The notes under the pieces are model-generated. The model saw nothing but the letters and a program-made list of their open reading frames with translations, made no database searches and was not told the DNA's origin. The translations under genes and the position numbers were made by a program. From assembly GCA_025351035.1 (NCBI GenBank), contig JANXWT010000353.1, forward strand, positions 1 through 6,449: a stretch of 6,449 nt of DNA, written 5' to 3'. The stretch is from Opitutia bacterium (GTDB lineage Bacteria; Verrucomicrobiota; Verrucomicrobiia; Opitutales; Opitutaceae). Of this stretch, positions 1 to 4,672 are shown in pieces. How positions within the stretch are numbered: the first letter of the stretch is position 1; each line of letters starts with the position of its first letter.

Positions 1-928
1 GTTCGCCCTTGAAATCCGCGGTGCGGAACACCTGCGAGGTGCCGTCCTTGGTGTTGGTGACGCGCATCCACGGAATGTCCTGCCGCTTCTCGTCGATGGC
101 ATAATATTCGACCTTGCTGTCGGGATTGACGTGCCAGTGGATGCCGCCGAGCGGGCCACCCGGCCGGCCGGCATTCACCCGGAGGAGCAGGCGCACCGAG
201 TAAGGGGTGTTCTTCTTGTCGGAGAGGTAGTGGTCGAACGTGATGTCGAGGTTGCCGGCGAATTTCTCGGGCCAGTGGCATTTCTCGCAGGTGTCCTGCG
301 CGGGACGGAGATTCCGGACTGGCGTGGGGATGGGCCGGTCGTAGTTGTTGGCGAGATAAGAGATGAGCTGGTGGGTGCCGTTGAGTTTCGCCTTGATGAA
401 ATATTCGGCACCGGACCCGATGTGACACTCGACGCACTCGACGCGCGCGTGCGCTCCGCGCTTGTAGGTGACAAACTCCGGGTTCATGGCCGTGTGGCAA
501 ACCTGGCCGCAGAACTGCGTCGATTCCGAGTAGTGGTAGGTCTGGTAGCTGCCGAATGCGCTCAGGAGCAGGAAAACCGTGGAACCGGAAGCGAAGATCG
601 CCAGATAGCGACGCTGGCGGGGATTGTCGAAATCGAACTGCCAGCGGTCGGGCTGGGCATGGGCGTGCTTGACGGCGTAGCGCCGTTGCAGCCACGCGCC
701 GATGAAGACCGTGGCCAAGCCCGCGATCAAGAAGATCGGCGCGACGATGTAGGTCAAAATGCCGAGGTAGGGATTCTTGTCCCCCTGCGTGAAATCCATC
801 CAGACCAACAAGGCGAAGGAGAAGAGGGCGCCGACGGCGAGAACGGCACCCGAAGCGCTGATCCAATTGTTGAAGGAGGAGCGCCGCGGAGACGCGACGG
901 TGGTCGGGCGATGCGTAGTATCGGCCAT
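1..928 (-). CDS. ImcH-like NapC/NirT-family multihaem cytochrome c, inner-membrane anchored (partial, 3' end beyond left edge)
   Basis: This is probably an inner-membrane quinol-oxidising cytochrome that passes electrons to periplasmic c cytochromes. The frame is open from an ATG at 928 to the left edge, giving 309 complete codons and no stop. Three hydrophobic segments are visible at about residues 22-44, 55-79 and 107-128. The haem part then begins with FCGQVCH at 139-145, a CX3CH motif. It is followed by CVECH at 165-169 and CEKCH at 214-218, the last in the context RPIPTPV then NLRPAQDTCEKCHWPEKF. From memory, three membrane helices, a CX3CH first haem and this RPIPTPV/CHWP region match Geobacter ImcH-type proteins better than the single-helix NapC/NirT/NrfH proteins. 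ImcH-type proteins have about seven haems, so more motifs are expected beyond the edge. The ATG is chosen because it precedes the first helix by 21 residues. No Shine-Dalgarno is seen. The gene lies 83 bp downstream of the small cytochrome c. The family call is strong; the ImcH subtype and electron direction are inferred. Confidence 0.85.
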   Translation of the reverse strand, partial: MADTTHRPTTVASPRRSSFNNWISASGAVLAVGALFSFALLVWMDFTQGDKNPYLGILTYIVAPIFLIAGLATVFIGAWLQRRYAVKHAHAQPDRWQFDFDNPRQRRYLAIFASGSTVFLLLSAFGSYQTYHYSESTQFCGQVCHTAMNPEFVTYKRGAHARVECVECHIGSGAEYFIKAKLNGTHQLISYLANNYDRPIPTPVRNLRPAQDTCEKCHWPEKFAGNLDITFDHYLSDKKNTPYSVRLLLRVNAGRPGGPLGGIHWHVNPDSKVEYYAIDEKRQDIPWMRVTNTKDGTSQVFRTADFKGE

Positions 929-958
929 GACGGAGGTTGTTTAGAAGTGGAACCAGAA

Positions 959-992
959 AGCCGACGGAACGGCAATTCCGTTCGCGCCGGCT
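959..992 (-). repeat. Interrupted inverted repeat (hairpin) between the small cytochrome c and the ImcH-like gene
   Basis: On the plus strand, arms AGCCG (959-963) plus ACGGAA (964-969) pair with TTCCGT (976-981) plus CGGCT (988-992). The loop is 6 nt (CGGCAA) and one side carries a 6-nt bulge (982-987). An overlapping alternative stem, GAACGG (967-972) with CCGTTC (978-983), is also possible. On the minus transcript the hairpin starts about 20 nt after the cytochrome c stop and ends about 30 nt before the next ATG. Only a short T-rich stretch (TTTCT) follows it, so it is at best a weak or partial terminator. mRNA processing or protection between the two genes is an alternative. Confidence 0.45.
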
Positions 993-1011
993 GGGTGAAC
1001 TGAACGTGGAA

Positions 1012-1347
1012 TCAGGCTTTGAATTTCCGAATGTAAGCCACGAGGTCCTTGATCTCGTCGGCCGAGAGCTCGTCCTTGTAGCCTTTCATCTTCTCTTTGC
1101 CTTTGTCCATGACGCCTGCGTTGATGACCTTGCACATCTCCTCGTCCTTCAGGTCGGCTTGCACCTTGGCGTCGGTGTAATCTTTCAGGTTCAGTTTCTT
1201 GCCGACTTTGGTCAGACCCTTGCCGTCGGCACCGTGGCACTTCGTGCAATGGTTGTCCCAATTCTCGGTGGCGGGAGCCGCGAAGGCGAGTCCGGCCGCG
1301 AGCGGCAGGAGCAGGCTGGTGAGAGCGATTTTTGCCGTGGTTTTCAT
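1012..1347 (-). CDS. Small periplasmic monohaem class I cytochrome c
   Basis: A predicted soluble electron carrier of 111 residues, about 88 after export. The ATG at 1347 is preferred over an upstream in-frame ATG at 1404. It gives a clean Sec signal peptide (MKTTAKIA, then a Leu/Ala-rich core, cleaved near AFA|AP at residues 23/24), and the longer start would run through the intergenic hairpin. The haem motif is CTKCH at 34-38 within HCTKCHGADGKG, typical of cytochrome c6/c553-like class I proteins. Met87 in EKMKGY is the likely sixth ligand, followed by the usual C-terminal helix LSADEIKDLVAYIRKF. The mature protein is very lysine-rich, which would suit docking to acidic partners. It sits between the outer-membrane conduit genes and the ImcH-like gene, so the likely job is shuttling electrons between them across the periplasm; that role is inferred. 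No Shine-Dalgarno is seen; the sequence before the ATG is CTGCTTCCCCT. Confidence 0.9.
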   Translation of the reverse strand: MKTTAKIALTSLLLPLAAGLAFAAPATENWDNHCTKCHGADGKGLTKVGKKLNLKDYTDAKVQADLKDEEMCKVINAGVMDKGKEKMKGYKDELSADEIKDLVAYIRKFKA

Positions 1348-1386
1348 AGGGGAAGCAGCGTGGTTGATTCCGGAGTTTGATCCAAG

Positions 1387-1425
1387 CCGGCCCGGGTGCG
1401 ACAAGGAATTGTCGGCCCGGGCCGG
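1387..1425 (-). repeat. Strong two-part intergenic hairpin between the beta-barrel and cytochrome c genes
   Basis: Perfect 10-bp outer arms CCGGCCCGGG (1387-1396) and CCCGGGCCGG (1416-1425) enclose a small TG/G internal loop. Inside is a perfect 6-bp inner stem, CGACAA (1399-1404) with TTGTCG (1409-1414), closed by a 4-nt loop (1405-1408). The total is 16 base pairs in 39 nt, 10 of them in an all-G/C stem. It begins 13 nt after the beta-barrel stop codon on the transcript and ends about 39 nt before the cytochrome c ATG. No T-run follows on either strand, so it is not a canonical intrinsic terminator. It more likely protects the upstream mRNA 3' end or sets different expression of the two genes. 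The pairing is seen directly; the function is inferred. Confidence 0.75.
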
Positions 1426-1438
1426 TGGATGACGAAGG

Positions 1439-3637
1439 TTAGAGAGCGTGGTCGATGGTGATGTAGCCCATCGGGCCCCTGAAGTTGGTGAAGCCGCCGG
1501 TGGTGTCGTTCTTGCTGTCGAAGTAGCCGACCTTGAGGCTGCCGATCAGACGGTCGGAGAACTTGTGCTTCAGCGAGAGTGCGACGGTGTATTCCTTGAC
1601 GCCGGCGCCGTAGAACTGGGTGACCACGGTGGGCGCACTGTAGTTGTCGGCCCGGTAGAACGTGTATTGCAGCTGCGCATCCGTGTTTTTGTCAACCACG
1701 AAACCGGCGATGAGGCTGCCGTTCGTGTAGTTGTTGTCGGCATTGCGGAGCACATCATTGCCGGTGCCGCCCGCGCTCGGGTAGGCCGTCTGTATGGTGG
1801 CGAACACGACGTTCAGATTGCCCTGCATGTAGAACTGCGTGGTGGGATTCCAGTCGATGGTCTCGCCGAACATGTCGTTCTTCGAATCCATCGACTGATA
1901 GTTCAGCGCGCCGTCGACCGTGGTGTCCATCTTGCCGGTCTGGTGGACGAAACGGGTCGTGAACGTGATCCGCGCATCCGGTTTGACGATGGCGGTGAAC
2001 TTTGCGCCGCGGAACTGATAGCCGAGGACATAGCCGTCGCCCGCGGTGATGCGGTCGCTGTATTTGTTGGTATGATCCTTGTAGAAGAATTCCCCGCGCA
2101 CCGAGACGGCGGAGTTGACGGTCCAGTTCGCGCCGACCTTGTAGTGATTGTGGTTCAGCTTGGTGTTGTCGGAGCTGGTGACCACGTTCGGCAGCACCAC
2201 CGGGCCACCGGGCGTGACGCCGGTGCTGGTGCCGTCATCCTGGCCGGGCGAGTAACGGAAGTCGAACGTGCCATAGAGGGAGAGATCCTTGATGCCGGTG
2301 TAACGGACATCGAGCTCGGGCACCCAGGACTTCTCGGTGCGCTTCGCGGTGTTCGGCGCTGGAATGTTGACCGGCGTGAGCGCACCCGTCGACTGCACGA
2401 GGAGGTTGTTGATGTAGGTGACTTGGTTAACGCCATCCATGTCGAGCTTCTCGCCTTTCAGCGCGAGCGTCATGCGCAAATCCTTGGTCGGGGTCAGCGT
2501 CACGCCCAGATTGCCGGTGAGGATTTTCTCATTGGTGTGGCCAAACTGGGTCGTGTAGGAATACGGTGGACGGCCGTTGGCGACAAACATGCCGACGGAG
2601 CTGACGGGCCCGATGGGCGTCAGAATCGTCAGAGTCATCTGCCGGTCGCCGCCGATGTCGGCCGAGGCATCCTGGTAGCTGAGGCTGCCGAAGACCATGA
2701 GCTTCTCGCTCACCTTGGTCTCGAACTTGCCCATGTAGGTCATGATGGTCGACTTTGTGGTCTGTGTATCGAACCCGAAGGTCGGATTGTTCGCCAGCTC
2801 CGGCGGGATGACTGAGGCCGGGCTCGAGGGGATGGCCGGGAACGGCTTCAACTCACCCGGGTTGCGATTCACCCAGCGTGTGTCGCGGCTGTTGTTGCGG
2901 TTGTTCGAGATCTCGAACTCATACTCCGTGTTGCCGACGGTGTGCTTCATCACGCCGAGCAGGGTCTCCTGCCGTTCGTTGAGATCCATATAGGAGGGAG
3001 TGATTTTCCGGTTGGCGGAGAACAGATTCAGGCTGCTCTGGCTCGAAATCGGGATGCCCGTGAAGTCCGTATCACCCCAGATCGTCGTGTCCTTCCGGCC
3101 ATCGCGGAGATCGTTTACGTAGCTGATCTCGAACTTCGGCGCATTGGGACGCTCGATCTTGGCTCCGACCCAGAATTTCGCGCGGTCGGTGTGGAGTTCG
3201 GCGTTACCGAGCTGCCGGAAGCTGTTGTTCAGCGGGAAGAATCCACCGATGCCGTCATAGAACGTGCGGAAACGCTTGTAGCCGAAGTCGAGCGAGCCGA
3301 CCTCGTTCTTTGTGATCTTGAACTTGCCGAGATAGTCCTCGACGCCGGTCAGGGCCCGGCCGTCGAATTCCAACGCGGTTTCCTTGTCGAGATCCTTGGC
3401 GAAGTGCAACGCCTCGATGCCGTAGGCACCGTTGGCGGGCGTTTGGAAGCGCCGCGCATACGCGGCATCATCGCCCGTGACCGAAGGCACCTTGCCGCTG
3501 ATCTTGATGTAGCTGTCGAAGAGCGGGAAGGCATCTGTCGGGATGGCGGCCCCAAAGGTCTGGGGCGCCGTGAGAGCGAGCGCGAGGCTGGCAAGCAGGC
3601 TGGCGCTGCGGAGGCTGCGGAAAGATGTAACTTTCAT
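1439..3637 (-). CDS. MtrB/PioB-like outer-membrane beta-barrel of a porin-cytochrome conduit
   Basis: A predicted outer-membrane barrel that would hold the neighbouring octahaem cytochrome and insulate it across the membrane. From the ATG at 3637 it has 732 residues. A Sec signal covers about 1-29 (MKVTSFRSLRSASLLASLAL, cleavage near TFG|AAIP). The rest is rich in short alternating polar/hydrophobic segments, Gly, Asn and aromatics, with no long hydrophobic helix and no cysteine. The first quarter has Y-x-R-F-R-x-F-Y-D-G-x-G-G-F-F-P. The C-terminus alternates (GYITIDHAL) but ends in Leu instead of the usual aromatic. MtrB (about 700 residues) and PioB (about 800) are similar in size. The start is supported by the signal peptide and by GGAGAG 8 nt upstream, the only good Shine-Dalgarno in the window; a longer frame reaching 3727 would overlap the upstream gene. 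It lies 23 bp after the octahaem gene, so the two are surely co-transcribed. The family call rests on architecture plus context, without alignment. Confidence 0.82.
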   Translation of the reverse strand: MKVTSFRSLRSASLLASLALALTAPQTFGAAIPTDAFPLFDSYIKISGKVPSVTGDDAAYARRFQTPANGAYGIEALHFAKDLDKETALEFDGRALTGVEDYLGKFKITKNEVGSLDFGYKRFRTFYDGIGGFFPLNNSFRQLGNAELHTDRAKFWVGAKIERPNAPKFEISYVNDLRDGRKDTTIWGDTDFTGIPISSQSSLNLFSANRKITPSYMDLNERQETLLGVMKHTVGNTEYEFEISNNRNNSRDTRWVNRNPGELKPFPAIPSSPASVIPPELANNPTFGFDTQTTKSTIMTYMGKFETKVSEKLMVFGSLSYQDASADIGGDRQMTLTILTPIGPVSSVGMFVANGRPPYSYTTQFGHTNEKILTGNLGVTLTPTKDLRMTLALKGEKLDMDGVNQVTYINNLLVQSTGALTPVNIPAPNTAKRTEKSWVPELDVRYTGIKDLSLYGTFDFRYSPGQDDGTSTGVTPGGPVVLPNVVTSSDNTKLNHNHYKVGANWTVNSAVSVRGEFFYKDHTNKYSDRITAGDGYVLGYQFRGAKFTAIVKPDARITFTTRFVHQTGKMDTTVDGALNYQSMDSKNDMFGETIDWNPTTQFYMQGNLNVVFATIQTAYPSAGGTGNDVLRNADNNYTNGSLIAGFVVDKNTDAQLQYTFYRADNYSAPTVVTQFYGAGVKEYTVALSLKHKFSDRLIGSLKVGYFDSKNDTTGGFTNFRGPMGYITIDHAL

Positions 3638-3645
3638 GGTAGGTG

Positions 3646-3651
3646 CTCTCC
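3646..3651 (-). promoter_or_regulatory. Ribosome binding site of the beta-barrel gene
   Basis: GGAGAG on the minus strand ends 8 nt before the ATG at 3637, inside the 23-bp gap after the octahaem gene. It decides the start against the longer frame to 3727. The other three complete or 5'-complete genes lack such a site. Confidence 0.6.
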
Positions 3652-3660
3652 GGTTAGGTG

Positions 3661-4461
3661 TTAATAGCGCATGGCCTTGCTGGCGTTGGAGCCGTGGACA
3701 TCCTCGTGGCATCCGGCGCTCCAGCACGTGCCGCCCTGGAGACGGGTGCGGTGATCTTCGCCGCCGGCGACGATCTTGCCGTCGCCGATGACGCCACCGG
3801 CCACATTGGCGGGGTGCTCAAGGTGGCAGCGGAGGCAGAGATTCGCGTCGCGGGCGACGAGCATCTTCTGGTTCACCGAGCCGTGCGGGTTGTGGCAGAC
3901 CGTGCAGCCCTCGACCATGGCGTTGTGCTTGAAAAGGAACGGTCCTTTCTGCGCCGTGTGGCACTTGGTGCAGGTCTCGTTAATCGTCTCCAGCTCGGCG
4001 CCGGTGCGCTTGACAACATGGCCCTTGTGCGGGTCGTGGCAGTCGTTGCAAGTCACCTGACCAGCGAGCACGGGGTGCGCGTTGGGCAGGCTGAACTCAC
4101 CGCGCTTGTCGAGGTGGCACTGGAAGCACGCCTCGGGTGACTTCGCGGGATTGATGATCGTGCCCTTGCCACCGCCGGCCTTGACGTGGATGGAGCCGGC
4201 CCCGTGGCAGGACTCGCAACCGATGTCACCGGCCTTCGCGTCTTTCATCGCGAGGTTACTGTGGGTCGCGCCATCGAAGTGCCCGGTCTGCTCCTCATGG
4301 CACTGCGCGCATTCCTTGGTGCCGACATAAGTGGCACCCGCTATTTTGGGCGGAGCGACGATCGCCCGGTCGGCGACGACGCAGGAGACCAAGAAGAGCG
4401 CCCAGATGGCGGCGCCTCCGAATATCAACGTGCTTTTGGTCCAGCGCGGTTGAGTTCTCAT
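3661..4461 (-). CDS. Octahaem MtrA/DmsE-family cytochrome c, probable lipoprotein
   Basis: The probable electron-conducting core of the outer-membrane conduit. From the ATG at 4461 it has 266 residues. The N-terminus has basic residues, a hydrophobic stretch (about 11-26) and LVSC at 24-27, a plausible lipobox with Cys27 as lipid site; an uncleaved membrane anchor is the alternative. Seven CXXCH motifs start at Cys51, 82, 112, 138, 164, 186 and 209. An eighth, at 246-252, is CWSAGCH, a CX4CH spacing as in some sites of cytochrome c3. The pattern CESCHGAGS, CNDCHDPH, KGPFLFKH, CTVCHNPHGS and finally VHGSN is that of DmsE/MtrA/PioA proteins. Those usually carry ten haems in about 320-330 residues; here the region between haem 2 and the K/R-G-x-F haem is short, as if two haems were missing. 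An in-frame ATG at 4581 would add 40 residues before the signal and is less likely. No Shine-Dalgarno; the leader before the ATG is A/C-rich. The beta-barrel gene follows after 23 bp. Confidence 0.9.
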   Translation of the reverse strand: MRTQPRWTKSTLIFGGAAIWALFLVSCVVADRAIVAPPKIAGATYVGTKECAQCHEEQTGHFDGATHSNLAMKDAKAGDIGCESCHGAGSIHVKAGGGKGTIINPAKSPEACFQCHLDKRGEFSLPNAHPVLAGQVTCNDCHDPHKGHVVKRTGAELETINETCTKCHTAQKGPFLFKHNAMVEGCTVCHNPHGSVNQKMLVARDANLCLRCHLEHPANVAGGVIGDGKIVAGGEDHRTRLQGGTCWSAGCHEDVHGSNASKAMRY

Positions 4462-4672
4462 GGGAGAAGTGGGATTTGGATTTGGCTGATTCACCGTAGT
4501 GTTTGGTTTGGTGCGGACTTTTCCGTTATGCGTATATTGCCAGAAACGACTAAAACCGACTGCGCATCGTTTGTTCAACAATAAGCGATACTTGTCGGGA
4601 AATTTTGAACGACCAAATGAAATTGGACCTCCGGAGCACGAAGATCAGGATTAATTGGAGGCGGGTAAAAAA
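4462..4672 (-). promoter_or_regulatory. Intergenic leader, probable promoter region of the cytochrome conduit genes
   Basis: This is the longest gene-free stretch (211 bp) and is visibly more AT-rich than the coding DNA. It separates the ATPase stop from the octahaem ATG, so a promoter for the conduit genes is expected here. I see no convincing -35/-10 pair. Weak candidates on the minus strand are TTGAAC (4578-4573) with TTTTAG (4555-4550) at 17-bp spacing, and the AATATACGCATAAC stretch nearer the gene. An 11-bp palindrome, TTGTTCAACAA, lies at 4571-4581 and could be a small operator. No rho-independent terminator for the ATPase is evident. Near the octahaem start the transcript is A/C-rich with short tandem units. 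Confidence 0.4.

Noticed and set aside
131..1003. 290-codon open frame on the plus strand
   Set aside because: It lies antisense to the clear haem-motif frame of the ImcH-like cytochrome, has no recognisable motif, and is the kind of shadow frame expected in GC-rich DNA.
1348..1404. Longer N-terminus (19 extra residues) for the small cytochrome c
   Set aside because: It would place a Sec signal internally and translate through the intergenic hairpin; the ATG at 1347 gives a normal precursor.
1387..1425. Rho-independent terminator reading of the strong hairpin
   Set aside because: Neither strand has a T-run after the stem, so I kept it as a structural repeat only.
1448..2815. 455-codon open frame on the plus strand
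   Set aside because: Antisense to the beta-barrel gene; its Val/Asp/Gly/Arg-rich composition is a mirror of the real frame and no signal or domain is visible.
2942..4140. Two further long plus-strand frames (2942-3664 and 3658-4140)
   Set aside because: Both are antisense to the barrel and octahaem genes, whose signal peptides and CXXCH motifs fix the minus-strand frame.
4541..4552. Sigma-54-like element around CTGGCAATATACGC on the minus strand
   Set aside because: The GG to GC spacing is 8 nt, not 10, so it does not fit a -24/-12 promoter.
4590..4640. Possible 13-codon leader peptide with a TTG start after GGAGGT on the minus strand in the 211-bp gap
   Set aside because: A good GGAGGT is present and a TTG follows at about 10 nt, but the peptide is tiny, featureless and ends without any attenuator-like structure; chance is the simpler explanation.
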